NCBI RefSeq assembly: GCF_013694105.1
Contig: NZ_JACEFG010000003.1
Span: forward strand, 248,001-312,000
Source of the DNA: Halobacillus locisalis
Lineage (GTDB): Bacteria > Bacillota > Bacilli > Bacillales > Halobacillaceae
Length of the DNA: 64,000 nt
Direction of reading: 5' to 3'
Made by a program: the position numbers and the translations under genes. The notes under the pieces were generated by a model that did not search any database, was not told the DNA's origin, and worked only from the letters and a program-made list of their open reading frames with translations. Shown here piece after piece: positions 31,926 to 40,425 of this stretch (its first letter is position 1; every line of letters starts with the position of its first letter).

Positions 31926-33395
31926 ATGATGTATGAAAATGTTCTGCAATATCCATTTGATATGCTTTCTATTATTAGAAACGGATTACTCGTTGGTGGA
32001 AGGAGTAACAAAAAGAAAGTGATCATTATAGGAGCAGGAATGTCCGGTCTTGTTGCAGGTTCTTTACTTAAGCAAGCTGGCCACCACGTTACAATTTTAG
32101 AAGCAAACAATCGAGTAGGAGGAAGGGTTTATACAATTCGTTCCCCTTTTGCACCCGGGAATTATTTTGACGTGGGTGCAATGAGAATACCATCCAATCA
32201 TAAGTTGGTTATGGAGTATATACATAAATTCCGTTTACCAGTAAACCCATTCTTCAACACGAACCCTAACGACTTAATTTATGCTAATCATGTTCTTACT
32301 ACTAGGAAGTATTATGAGTTAAATCCAGACGTCTTAGAATATCCTTTGAAACAGAGCGAAAGAGGGAAGACAGCCCAGGAGCTTTTTTTAGAAGCCACCC
32401 AGCCGTTCCGCGACTTATACTACGGCAGCCCACCTCAAGAACAGGAAAAGTTAAGAGATAAGTTTTCGCAATACTCTATGAGAGAATTCTTAAAGTTTAA
32501 TCCTTTTGGTATTAGTCTTTCTGAAGCGGCCATTAGGGAAGTTGCTGTTCTTTTAGGTATAGAAGGTTTTCCGGAGTGTTCCTTTGTTGATATTTTAACG
32601 GATATTGCGTTTCCTATTTTCAGTCAAGAAGTGGACTTTGTAGAAATAACGGGCGGGAATGATTGCTTACCTTGGTCATTCTATCCCGGTCTGAAGAGTA
32701 ATATATTCTTCAACCAGCAAGTGGAACGAATAGATAATACCGAAGATTGCGTGAAAGTTCATACTAAGAATACGTCAACGAACCAGGTCCATGTTTTTGA
32801 GGGTGATTATTCTGTGATTACAATCCCATTTCCTTTAATACAATTCGTGGATATCAATCCTTATCATTCTATTTCGTTTGATAAGTATCAAATCATCAGG
32901 GAACTGATTTCAATCAATGCTGTAAAGATAGGGATAGAGTTTAAAACACGTTTTTGGGAGAGGAATGATGTTGGGAACGCGGTCACGGATCAACCCACTC
33001 GGTACTCTTATATACCAAGTCATGGGAGGGGTACTCCTGGACCAGCTGTTTTGTTGGCAAGTTATAGTTGGGGGCATGACGCAGAGTTATGGACAAGTTT
33101 ATCATTTGAGGAGAAAGTCAAAGAAGCCCTCAAAGATCTTTCTAAAATATATGGGCATATCGTATATGAGGAGTATTTAACGACTGTGGCTTACGATTGG
33201 GCATTGAATCCTTTTTCAGCAGGAGCATTTGCTCTATTTCTTCCAGGCCAAGGGGAAAAATTCAGTACTGTGATGAAAAAGCCGGAGGGGAGGTTACATT
33301 TTGCAGGAGAAGGAGCATCTGATTTTCATGGGTGGATCGAAGGGGCCATTGAATCCGGAATAAGAGCAGCACATGAGATAAATATAAGAGATTAA
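31926..33395 (+). CDS. flavin-containing amine/L-amino-acid oxidase
   Basis: 489 residues from the first of two adjacent ATGs after AAGAAGGGGGGA. FAD motif KVIIIGAGMSGLVAGSLLKQ (about residue 35), then EANNRVGGRVYT and the C-terminal FAD signature GRLHFAGEGASDFHGWIEGA with Gly/Trp contacts, all typical of the flavin monoamine oxidase/L-amino acid oxidase family (YobN-like in Bacillus). It would oxidise an amine or amino acid, releasing H2O2 and ammonia. No signal peptide. Stand-alone gene. Confidence 0.88.
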   Translation: MMYENVLQYPFDMLSIIRNGLLVGGRSNKKKVIIIGAGMSGLVAGSLLKQAGHHVTILEANNRVGGRVYTIRSPFAPGNYFDVGAMRIPSNHKLVMEYIHKFRLPVNPFFNTNPNDLIYANHVLTTRKYYELNPDVLEYPLKQSERGKTAQELFLEATQPFRDLYYGSPPQEQEKLRDKFSQYSMREFLKFNPFGISLSEAAIREVAVLLGIEGFPECSFVDILTDIAFPIFSQEVDFVEITGGNDCLPWSFYPGLKSNIFFNQQVERIDNTEDCVKVHTKNTSTNQVHVFEGDYSVITIPFPLIQFVDINPYHSISFDKYQIIRELISINAVKIGIEFKTRFWERNDVGNAVTDQPTRYSYIPSHGRGTPGPAVLLASYSWGHDAELWTSLSFEEKVKEALKDLSKIYGHIVYEEYLTTVAYDWALNPFSAGAFALFLPGQGEKFSTVMKKPEGRLHFAGEGASDFHGWIEGAIESGIRAAHEINIRD

Positions 33396-33523
33396 TGGCT
33401 GAACTGGTGTTTTAAATAGTGACCGTTACCATGGCGTTGTAACATGATTTTAAAAATAGCTAAAGGGGGCAATCATAAAACGGTACATTCGCCTCCTTGA
33501 TCTATCTATGTTGAACCTTTCAA

Positions 33524-33551
33524 AAAAATACTTCCAGTTATCTGGAAGTAT
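33524..33551 (-). terminator. rho-independent terminator of the small minus-strand gene
   Basis: ATACTTCCAG and CTGGAAGTAT perfect arms with a 4-nt loop; the plus-strand A run at 33522-33528 gives the T tract on the minus strand. Confidence 0.8.
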
Positions 33552-33580
33552 GTCATCGCACAACAAGTATAATCCTAACG

Positions 33581-33736
33581 TCATAATAAGGTGTACACTA
33601 CAAAGACTATGATTAGTAGAAGGAATAATACTCCAACACTCTTCCAACCCAAACTAGTCAATATATTATAATGATTTTCTTTCTCTTTTGCCTTTCTCTG
33701 GCTTCTCATTTTATCTTCCCTAGTATCATGACTCAT
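33581..33736 (-). CDS. tiny membrane protein
   Basis: 51 residues on the minus strand, ATG at 33736 preceded by GAGGAGGAA at 5 bp. A polar, basic first half (DTREDKMRSQRKAKEKE) is followed by one hydrophobic C-terminal helix (VGVLFLLLIIVFVVYTLL), so it is tail-anchored with the polar part in the cytoplasm. Its own terminator follows. The rest of 33396-33975 contains only terminators. Confidence 0.65.
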   Translation of the reverse strand: MSHDTREDKMRSQRKAKEKENHYNILTSLGWKSVGVLFLLLIIVFVVYTLL

Positions 33737-33852
33737 ATGGTTCCTCCTCATAACAAAGAAGTTATGCTTCTTCTATCATGTAATTCCCATTAAGGTCAGG
33801 TTGTAAAACAAAATAAGCATAGACGAGCTATTGTTAAATAAAGCCAATATAA

Positions 33853-33884
33853 AAATAACCCCCCTGAAATGGGAAGTTATTTTA
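33853..33884 (-). terminator. terminator-like stem-loop
   Basis: AAAATAAC and GTTATTTT arms with inner CCCC/GGG pairing; positioned 3' of the YetF-type gene on the minus strand. Confidence 0.6.
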
Positions 33885-33975
33885 AGTAATATGAACACTG
33901 AACTTAAACAGAGCTATCACCTTACTAAAAGAAAGTAGTCTTAGGATACGGTAAGCTTGGACTTCAAGGCTTATG

Positions 33976-34587
33976 CTAATCCAACTTCTCCTTAGGCTTC
34001 TCCTGGTGCTTTCTATTCTTAACCTCGGTGAAAACGTTATCCGAGGTATCAGATTGAGCACTCGACGTATCGTTTTGTGGTTTATACTGCCGTGATTCAA
34101 TTAACGATTTGAGCATTTGAATATCCTCTTTCGTCGCATAATCCTTATTAGGCTTCAGCATATACCCTAACTGGCCATTGGGTTCGATGGTCGCCCATTG
34201 CAAATTAGAAAAATGCTTAATGTTCTGCTGTCGCATACGAACTTCAAGCATATCGACCGTTAAGCGCAATTTCTTTAAGTTGGCTTCATTAATCTGGCCG
34301 TTTTCGACGACCAGAAGTGACTTTCCGTAGATGAGGTTTTCCAAAGTATCTGATCTCAGAACTACATACTCAATCGATAGAAGAGTCAATACCATGAGAA
34401 AGGTTATCACCATGGTAATCCAGATGTTCCGGTCGCCAACCGGCTGAATAATCAAGGATCCAACCGCAATCATCATGACCGTCTGGGCTACCGTAAGCTG
34501 GGAAATGGATTTTCGACCGGCTAGACGTAAAATAAGGACCCCGCCAACTACCACGACAACGGCTTTCCATATGAAGTTAAAATCCAT
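33976..34587 (-). CDS. YetF/DUF421-family membrane protein
   Basis: 203 residues. Three N-terminal helices with the family motif LRLAGRKSISQLTVAQ (about residue 22) are followed by the soluble YetF domain (VVENGQINEANLKKLRLTVD, then LEVRMRQQNI and WATIEPNGQLGYML). A polar Ser/Asp-rich tail of about 45 residues ends the protein. B. subtilis YetF is implicated in spore germination; other members are uncharacterised. It starts 6 bp after the CLC gene stop, so the two form an operon. Confidence 0.88.
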   Translation of the reverse strand: MDFNFIWKAVVVVVGGVLILRLAGRKSISQLTVAQTVMMIAVGSLIIQPVGDRNIWITMVITFLMVLTLLSIEYVVLRSDTLENLIYGKSLLVVENGQINEANLKKLRLTVDMLEVRMRQQNIKHFSNLQWATIEPNGQLGYMLKPNKDYATKEDIQMLKSLIESRQYKPQNDTSSAQSDTSDNVFTEVKNRKHQEKPKEKLD

Positions 34588-34593
34588 AAGCCT

Positions 34594-35913
34594 CTACCTC
34601 CTTGACCATCCATTTGACTTTTTGGTTTTTTCCACAATTTCTAGCGTTTTCCCTGGCGGAATACGATATAATCTGCCCTTAAGGCCGTAAATTTTTTGAG
34701 AAGGCCATAGGCCGTGATGTCCTGAAAAAAGATAACTGACTAAACAGGCCACAAAAAAGAACTCCAGTCCCTTCCCGTCAAACATCTCCATCGCTAAAAG
34801 GAATGCGGCCAAAGGGGTGTTGGCTCCTGCACAAAAGACCGAAATTAATCCTAAGGCTGCCAGAAAAGACAGGGGCAGATCAACAAAGGCATGCAAGGCA
34901 TTGCCCAGTGTGGCACCAATGAAAAATAAAGGAAGTGCTTCCCCTCCAACAAATCCGCTGCCTAAAGTTACCGCCGTGAATACCAGCTTTGCCAGGAAGG
35001 CGAAGGGAGGAACGTCTTCCTGAAAAGATTGTTCAAGCATCTGTAATCCCCGGCCGTTATAATCTTGGGATCCCACGACGAGAGTAAGTCCTACAACGAT
35101 CAATCCTCCTACGAAGGCTCGTTTTATATGGTTTTTATTAAAAAGTTTCTCAGATATATTCTGGATGCCGTGCCTCAGCTGACAGTAGCTTACGCTGACC
35201 AAGCTGAATAGGACAGCTAATAGAATCACTTTCATAAAAGCAATCATCGATCCTTCAGGCACGCTCTGGATGATGAATGTTTCATGCTCGTGTCCCCAGG
35301 CTGCCGTCGTTACATAATGCCCTACGAAGCTTGCCGTCAGACAAGGAACAAATGCTGCCAATTTCAATTTTCCTATGGCCGTCATTTCCATGCCAAATAC
35401 AGCACCGGTGATGGGTGCCCCGAAGGCAGATCCAAATCCGGCGCTTATTCCGCTCATCAGCAGCGTTTTTCTATCCAGTTTATTTATTTTAAAGAATTTA
35501 TTGACGGCGGCCGCCACACTGCCGCCCATCTGGATGGCTGCACCTTCCCTGCCCGTTGATCCACCAAACAGAACGGTTATAAAGGTACCGAAATAGACGA
35601 TTCCTCCCATCCGCTTCGGCACTTCTTTTTTTCCATGAACAGAATCAATCACCAGATTATTTAATTCCGCCGTGTCATTTACGGTGTTATTCAGAAAAAC
35701 CTTGCCGTAATTCATATACACATATCCTATGAGAGCTCCTCCAAGGGGGAGGAAGTAGATGAGCCAATCTCTTTTTAACCTGACCTCATCTCCAAGAAAA
35801 TCGTTCACTTCTAGAAGGAAAGTGGTTGCCGAGCCTACGATAAAACCAATTATGCTCCCAAAGAAGATCCATAAGCCCAGAATTGAAAAGAAGTTCTTAT
35901 ACTTTAGAAGCAT
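34594..35913 (-). CDS. CLC-family anion transporter, probable fluoride/proton (CLC-F) type
   Basis: 439 residues with about ten or more helices. The selectivity motif is GGSTGREGAAIQMGG (about residue 118) and there is no GSGIP helix; instead the corresponding segment reads AELNNLVIDSVHGKKEVP. These features recall the CLC-F branch (fluoride/proton antiporters) rather than classical chloride CLCs. The second half has GSGFVGGEALPLFFIGATLG and FCAGANTPLAAFLLAMEMF, also conserved. No fluoride riboswitch was recognised upstream. Plasma membrane; in operon with the YetF-type gene. Confidence 0.85.
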   Translation of the reverse strand: MLLKYKNFFSILGLWIFFGSIIGFIVGSATTFLLEVNDFLGDEVRLKRDWLIYFLPLGGALIGYVYMNYGKVFLNNTVNDTAELNNLVIDSVHGKKEVPKRMGGIVYFGTFITVLFGGSTGREGAAIQMGGSVAAAVNKFFKINKLDRKTLLMSGISAGFGSAFGAPITGAVFGMEMTAIGKLKLAAFVPCLTASFVGHYVTTAAWGHEHETFIIQSVPEGSMIAFMKVILLAVLFSLVSVSYCQLRHGIQNISEKLFNKNHIKRAFVGGLIVVGLTLVVGSQDYNGRGLQMLEQSFQEDVPPFAFLAKLVFTAVTLGSGFVGGEALPLFFIGATLGNALHAFVDLPLSFLAALGLISVFCAGANTPLAAFLLAMEMFDGKGLEFFFVACLVSYLFSGHHGLWPSQKIYGLKGRLYRIPPGKTLEIVEKTKKSNGWSRR

Positions 35914-36086
35914 CCATGAATCACCTCATTTGCATCTAGTGGGAATGTTGGTTCTAGTTTTGCCTAATGGGATAGAATTATGAAATTATGGGTGACTCTG
36001 GTTCAGGAATTACGAATCAGTTCACCTGATTTTTAACACTTCGTTTTAAAGGATAAGTGTTTTGGAAGGAATTAGGTTAAATTACC

Positions 36087-36119
36087 TTGCTATACGATGT
36101 AAGTAGTTATACAATGTAA
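36087..36119 (+). promoter_or_regulatory. promoter with tandem TATACnATGTAA operator, probable PadR site
   Basis: A -35 TTGCTA (36087-36092), 17-bp spacer, -10 TACAAT (36110-36115). Two copies of TATAC(G/A)ATGTAA (36091-36102 and 36108-36119) overlap the -35 end and the -10, starting 17 bp apart. They lie 24 bp before a padR gene, so autoregulation is expected. Confidence 0.7.
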
Positions 36120-36143
36120 TTAACAATATTTGGAGGTAACGCA

Positions 36144-36470
36144 ATGGACAGAGAGCTGATGAAAGGGAGCATTGAAATCTTGCTGCTTTCGATTCTGGCG
36201 CAGGCGGACTGCTATGGCTATGAAATGACCAAGAAGCTCAGGGCACTGAGTGAGGATGCCTACCATATGAAGGAGGGGACCTTGTATCCGGCTTTGAAAC
36301 GACTGGAGAAAAAGGAATGTGTGACCTCTTATTGGTGCACGGAATCTGCTGGTGGGCGGAGGAAGTATTATTCCATTACCGAAACTGGACGTATGGTATT
36401 GGCGGGAAAGCTTAAGGACTGGAAACAAATCAATTCATTAATCCAACATACAGCGGGGGAATTCAGATGA
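36144..36470 (+). CDS. PadR-family transcriptional regulator
   Basis: 108 residues, the compact PadR-s2 form. Signature MKGSIEILLLSILAQADCYGYEMTK at the N-terminus, recognition helix KEGTLYPALKRLEKKEC, wing GGRRKYYSITETGR. TTGGAGGTAACGC precedes the ATG. The next gene, a HAAS-domain membrane protein, overlaps its stop (ATGA), the usual pairing. It probably represses its own promoter at 36087. Confidence 0.9.
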   Translation: MDRELMKGSIEILLLSILAQADCYGYEMTKKLRALSEDAYHMKEGTLYPALKRLEKKECVTSYWCTESAGGRRKYYSITETGRMVLAGKLKDWKQINSLIQHTAGEFR

Positions 36471-37117
36471 AGGAGATTGAGCAGTATGTAGAGGAAATTA
36501 CAAAGGATTTGCCTGATGCGGAGAAGGAAGAGTTGAGGGAAGAGATGGTCGGCCACTTACACGAACATGTGAAGGAGCTTCTTATAGAAGGATATAGGGA
36601 AGAGGAGGCGGTGTGTCTCGCGATTGACTCATTCGGTGATGGGGGCAAGCTGAATCAGGAGTTCAAGCGGTCTTTCTTTCCAACGTATAAACTGGTTCGT
36701 TTCGCTTGGGCTGTCATGTGGACGGTTGTAGGGATTTGTTCGATTTCATACGTTGCTATGGAATATTACCACCCGGAGTTTGATAATGGGCTGAACTTGT
36801 TCAACTCTTGGACGCTCTTGTTTTATGTCGCGTCACTAGCTGGGGCTGGTGAATTGATGCATGATGCTTTGCAAGGTGACATCAAAAGGAAGTGGAAGTG
36901 GGTGTTGAACCCTTGGCTGTTCTTGATGGTGCCGCCGTTGATCATCAGCGGGGTGCAATTGTCGATGCTGTTCATTCAGCCTGAGCAGTATCAGGATGGT
37001 CGATGGCTGGATTTATTCGGCTTTGCGCAAGCTGCATTGATGTATGTGACAGCAAGGCAGCTCTTCACCCACCTTTTTTTGAATGGAAACATAGCGAAAA
37101 GGAATGTAGTGAAGTAA
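36467..37117 (+). CDS. HAAS-domain membrane protein (DUF1700-like N-terminus)
   Basis: 216 residues. Residues 1-65 are a charged helical HAAS/DUF1700 domain (EEITKDLPDAEKEELREEM, then EEEAVCLAIDSFGDGGKL). Four hydrophobic helices follow at about 78-98, 113-131, 143-163 and 180-200. Such proteins act with the PadR partner, possibly by membrane sequestration. Coupled to padR by an ATGA overlap. Second PadR-HAAS pair in the window (compare 4541-6222). Confidence 0.8.
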   Translation: MKEIEQYVEEITKDLPDAEKEELREEMVGHLHEHVKELLIEGYREEEAVCLAIDSFGDGGKLNQEFKRSFFPTYKLVRFAWAVMWTVVGICSISYVAMEYYHPEFDNGLNLFNSWTLLFYVASLAGAGELMHDALQGDIKRKWKWVLNPWLFLMVPPLIISGVQLSMLFIQPEQYQDGRWLDLFGFAQAALMYVTARQLFTHLFLNGNIAKRNVVK

Positions 37118-37201
37118 GTTACACGTGGATAACCAGACTATGAAAATTTACTACCGTTTACATTCATAGTCTTATAGTAAGTAGAAAATGGAGATATAAA
37201 T

Positions 37202-37264
37202 ATGTGGATACTTTTCGGGATTTTAGCGATAGCAGCAACTTTAATAAAAGGTCCTGATCTTTGA
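37202..37264 (+). pseudogene. 20-residue truncated relative of the 22298 membrane protein
   Basis: MWILFGILAIAATLIKGPDL-stop. The first 16 residues match the start of the 94-residue protein at 22298 (MWVIFGVIAIVVTVIN), but the frame stops where the second helix should begin. Either a relic or a minimal one-helix peptide. Confidence 0.4.
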
Positions 37265-37317
37265 TTACGGTAGCGTTCATCGCTTTTTAGAAAACGAAAT
37301 GGAGGAAGTGGGGTGCG

Positions 37318-37791
37318 ATGGTGGAGGTAAGGTTAGAAAAAGCAACGGTTCCAGATGCACAGAGTATTTTTGATATCCAAGTTGAAGCATTCATGCCGCT
37401 TCTAGATAAGTATAAAGATCATGACACTAACCCAGCGAATGAAACGGTCGAAAGAGTGATCAGCAGAATAAACAACCCCGATGGCGCTTTTTATAAGATT
37501 GTAGCTGATCAAAAACTTGTAGGTGCTATCTGCATTCTATGGAAGGAAGACGTACATTTTTGGATCAGCCCGATGTTCATTTTACCTTCATATCAAGGAA
37601 GAGGCGTCGCTCAGAAAGCTATCACGTTAGTCGAAGAACGTTACCCACAAGCAACCACGTGGGAGCTAGCTACAATCATAGAAGAAAGAAATTGTTATTT
37701 ATATGAAAAAATGGGTTATGACAAAACAGGGGTCAGCAAGAAGCTGAACGATCATGCAACTCTTATTTTTTATAAAAAGACATGTTCATGA
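37318..37791 (+). CDS. GNAT-family N-acetyltransferase
   Basis: 157 residues from an ATG after TGGAGGAAGTGGGG. Acetyl-CoA loop FILPSYQGRGVAQKAITLVEE (about residues 82-102), then WELATIIEERNCYLYEKMGY, typical of GNAT. Substrate unknown. Confidence 0.85.
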   Translation: MVEVRLEKATVPDAQSIFDIQVEAFMPLLDKYKDHDTNPANETVERVISRINNPDGAFYKIVADQKLVGAICILWKEDVHFWISPMFILPSYQGRGVAQKAITLVEERYPQATTWELATIIEERNCYLYEKMGYDKTGVSKKLNDHATLIFYKKTCS

Positions 37792-37830
37792 AGCATGTAG
37801 GTTTGACAGTAACGATACAGGGAGTGGTGT

Positions 37831-38334
37831 ATGATTATGAACAGAACTTTGAGATTATGTGCCGGGTTGCTGTTGATTTGGACACTTGCAGGGTGTATTG
37901 GTGAAGATTATGATGTCGGCGTGCCAAAGGCTATTTTACATATAGATGCTCACATACTTAGTCGAGACGTGCCATTGACGGAAGCGAATGTAAGTTGGGA
38001 CTCATCGAGTGGCAAAGTAGAAGAAACGATTGATGATATCGAGGAATATGCATCAACACAAGATGAAATCGAAATTTTCCCGGGCCAAGATGTTACGTTA
38101 AGGTTCGAAGAGAATGAAGAAAATGGTGGAGATATTTGGACCGACCCAACCATCAAGGCTAACCTATGGACGAATGGTGAAAAAACCGAGATCGATTTGG
38201 ATGAGGATCGGGAATTCTTGTTGCCGACCGAGGAAGGGAACTATATTCTAGAAGCTACGTTTAAGGATGACGAGAACACAGCTCAATATGTAGCGAATAT
38301 TGTGATTGCAGATGATACAGATACTTCTAGCTAA
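37831..38334 (+). CDS. putative lipoprotein, FixH/YtkA-like fold possible
   Basis: 167 residues. Signal peptide with lipobox LAGC (Cys about residue 22). The mature protein is highly acidic and beta-rich (PLTEANVSWDSSSG, then NYILEATFKDDENTAQY), which fits a small immunoglobulin-like fold of the YtkA/FixH type seen in Bacillus lipoproteins; this is a guess from layout. The next gene follows after 32 bp. Confidence 0.6.
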   Translation: MIMNRTLRLCAGLLLIWTLAGCIGEDYDVGVPKAILHIDAHILSRDVPLTEANVSWDSSSGKVEETIDDIEEYASTQDEIEIFPGQDVTLRFEENEENGGDIWTDPTIKANLWTNGEKTEIDLDEDREFLLPTEEGNYILEATFKDDENTAQYVANIVIADDTDTSS

Positions 38335-38366
38335 GCTGATGAATCAGAATAGAAGGAGGCTTCCAT

Positions 38367-38627
38367 ATGCAGAAAAAGTTCAGCATGTGGTCAATACTAT
38401 TGAGTGTTTTAGGTGCGATAACTTTCTATACGTCATACGCCATTGCACCTGTAAATCCTGAAGGTATGATCGTGCTTATTTTACAAGTGCTATTTTTCAC
38501 GTCGATCATTGCAGCCGTGCTAAGCATTCTATTCAGTTTATGGGGATTTATTAGAAAGGAGAAAGGGTTTTTAAAGCTTGTAGGACCGATTGTCATTGTA
38601 TTCGTTCTTTTAGACTTCTACTTATAA
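38367..38627 (+). CDS. small membrane protein, three helices
   Basis: 86 residues from an ATG after AGAAGGAGGCTTCCAT. Three hydrophobic segments (about 7-26, 33-55, 64-84) separated by a short basic loop (RKEKGFLK). A weak terminator follows. Function unknown. Confidence 0.6.
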   Translation: MQKKFSMWSILLSVLGAITFYTSYAIAPVNPEGMIVLILQVLFFTSIIAAVLSILFSLWGFIRKEKGFLKLVGPIVIVFVLLDFYL

Positions 38628-38636
38628 TGAACGGGG

Positions 38637-38667
38637 GCTTATCCATAATAGGATGAGTCTTTTTTAT
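38637..38667 (+). terminator. weak terminator
   Basis: GGCTTATCC pairs with GGATGAGTC (one G-U) over ATAATA, then TTTTTT. Confidence 0.55.
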
Positions 38668-38805
38668 AGCTGCTGGATCATGATAGTAATTCCACTTCAA
38701 ATGGGTTTCCTTTTAGAAAAGAGAGAAAATTCGTTTATTTCCATGTTTTAGTATGTTAAATTAGTATAAGCCTTTAGTCGTGCATAGAGGGAAAGAGGTG
38801 TATAA

Positions 38806-39078
38806 ATGGAGGGTTTTGAGACGGTTTGGCTTGATGATAAAAGTGCCCATGGAATAGTGAAAGTCCAAGATTGTAGGTTTGAATTTATTTACCACCCGAT
38901 CGTATTTGATGAAAGGATAGGAGAATTCATAGTCATTAATAATCTATGGTACACGACTTACCACGGGGCAAGAGAATACTTCCGATCTTCCACAAACGCG
39001 TATTCTGCTGGAAAGATGAAAATACATAATGAAGGAACGCTTTCTCAGAATATCTCCATATCGACTCTGGGAGTGTAG
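38806..39078 (+). CDS. hypothetical protein
   Basis: 90 residues from an ATG after GAAAGAGGTGTATAA. Soluble, rich in aromatic residues (FEFIYHPIVFDERIGEF, NNLWYTTYHGAREYF), beta-type. No family recognised and no signal peptide. The C-terminus could be a frameshifted tail but nothing proves it. Confidence 0.5.
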   Translation: MEGFETVWLDDKSAHGIVKVQDCRFEFIYHPIVFDERIGEFIVINNLWYTTYHGAREYFRSSTNAYSAGKMKIHNEGTLSQNISISTLGV

Positions 39079-39138
39079 GCGAAGGATTTTTGAAATATGA
39101 TGAAATGAAGGGACACTACCAAACAGAGGAGGGATTGG

Positions 39139-39588
39139 ATGAAAGAACAATTGTTAGCCTATGGATCCTCACAGGTTCCGTGGGTGTTCGTCATATTGGG
39201 GATAGTCGTGTTCATTGCCGGATTAGGTAGCATGGGACTATTGAAGAACAAGGGTTCTGAAATGCCGCGTGAGAAGGTGGAGCGTTTGCGATATCTTTCT
39301 TGGGGCGGGATTGCAATCGGCATCGTGATCTTCGCTTCCAGTCAATTCTATACGATGAACGAAGCCGCGAAGAATGAACGGATGCTTGCCCAGTGGAGTG
39401 ATGACCAAGGTCACACGGTTTACAATTATGGTGAGATTGAAGAACGGATGGACGGGGGCACCTTCACCGTCAAGAATAGCTCGATGGATCTTGAAGAAAA
39501 AGAAGCGGACCAGACTGTGGTTGGGTGTGACCGGGGTGTATATGCGGAACTGAGTAACGGAGATGTTTGGATTTGTGTAGAGGATTAA
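39139..39588 (+). CDS. membrane protein with two helices and soluble tail
   Basis: 149 residues from an ATG after GAGGAGGGATTGG. Helices at about 14-35 and 53-71; a soluble C-terminal part of 75 residues with two cysteines (VGCDRG and VWICVED). Function unknown. Confidence 0.6.
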   Translation: MKEQLLAYGSSQVPWVFVILGIVVFIAGLGSMGLLKNKGSEMPREKVERLRYLSWGGIAIGIVIFASSQFYTMNEAAKNERMLAQWSDDQGHTVYNYGEIEERMDGGTFTVKNSSMDLEEKEADQTVVGCDRGVYAELSNGDVWICVED

Positions 39589-39704
39589 TAGTTGAAACTG
39601 ACATAAGGCATATGCAACATAAAAAGATACGGATAGCTGCTTCACAGTGGGGTGAGTATACGTTATCTATCTTAAACTCTACTTTAGGGGGGGGACTGTT
39701 CAAA

Positions 39705-40313
39705 ATGGAAATAGAATTTCTCGGAACGGGTGGTGCCATCACGATACCGCGGCCACTTTGTAACTGTAATGTTTGTTCAGAAGCAAGGGATAAAGGGGTT
39801 CCGTACAGTAGAATGGGGCCGAGTATATTTGTGCATGGTCCCGATTTATTGATCGATACACCAGAAGAGATCTACAATCAAATCAATCGTTCTACTGTTC
39901 ATGATGTCAAAGGGGTCATCTACTCTCATTGGCACCCAGACCATGTCATGGGGCGGAGGGTTATTGAATCTTTGAGTGCAGACTGGATTAACGATCCTCC
40001 TCAACACAAGAAAATAGATGTGTACATACCGCAACAAGTCGATTTAGATTTCAAAACATTCCTTGGTAGTCGCGATCATTTGGATTTTTTTGAATCGCAA
40101 GGATTTGCGAACCTGAATCGATTAACAGATGGTGAGAGTTTAGTTTTAAATGATACAAAGGTTTCGCCGTTCAGGTTGGCGGAGGACTATGTGTATGCTT
40201 TCTTGATGGAAAAAGATCATAAAGAAGTGTTGATTGCGATGGATGAGTTGAATGATTGGGTACCGCCTAAAGAGGTGATGGGTGTCGATCTCGCGATATT
40301 ACCAGTCGTATGA
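39705..40313 (+). CDS. metallo-beta-lactamase-fold protein, PhnP-like, C-terminally short
   Basis: 202 residues from the ATG at 39705, with a G-rich stretch upstream; a longer frame from 39567 lacks a ribosome site. Motifs: FLGTGGAITIPRPLCNCNVC (PhnP-like N-terminus with Cys cluster) and YSHWHPDHVMG (HxHxDH-type zinc site). It ends at GVDLAILPVV, where relatives I recall continue for about 60 residues including the last metal ligand (HI/H). The protein may therefore be truncated or broken near 40313. Confidence 0.65.
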   Translation: MEIEFLGTGGAITIPRPLCNCNVCSEARDKGVPYSRMGPSIFVHGPDLLIDTPEEIYNQINRSTVHDVKGVIYSHWHPDHVMGRRVIESLSADWINDPPQHKKIDVYIPQQVDLDFKTFLGSRDHLDFFESQGFANLNRLTDGESLVLNDTKVSPFRLAEDYVYAFLMEKDHKEVLIAMDELNDWVPPKEVMGVDLAILPVV

Positions 40314-40360
40314 TAAGCAAATGGTGAAAGTATAATTTTGAAGCGACTGTTATATAAAAT

Positions 40361-40405
40361 GAAAAGCGTATGGAATCAGATCGGGTCTGATTCCATACGC
40401 TTTTT
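40361..40405. terminator. bidirectional terminator
   Basis: AAAAGCGTATGGAATCAGA and its exact complement, 19-bp arms, 5-nt loop, with A and T ends on both sides; it closes the convergent metallo-hydrolase and subtilisin genes. Confidence 0.9.
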
Positions 40406-40425
40406 CGTTTTGGTAACTATGAATA

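Noticed and set aside
34817-35596. Plus-strand frames antisense to the CLC gene
   Set aside because: The CLC gene has complete motifs; the opposite frames have no starts and a biased shadow composition.
35914-36086. Fluoride riboswitch before the CLC gene
   Set aside because: The conserved GGNGATGG core of the crcB motif was not found on the minus strand.
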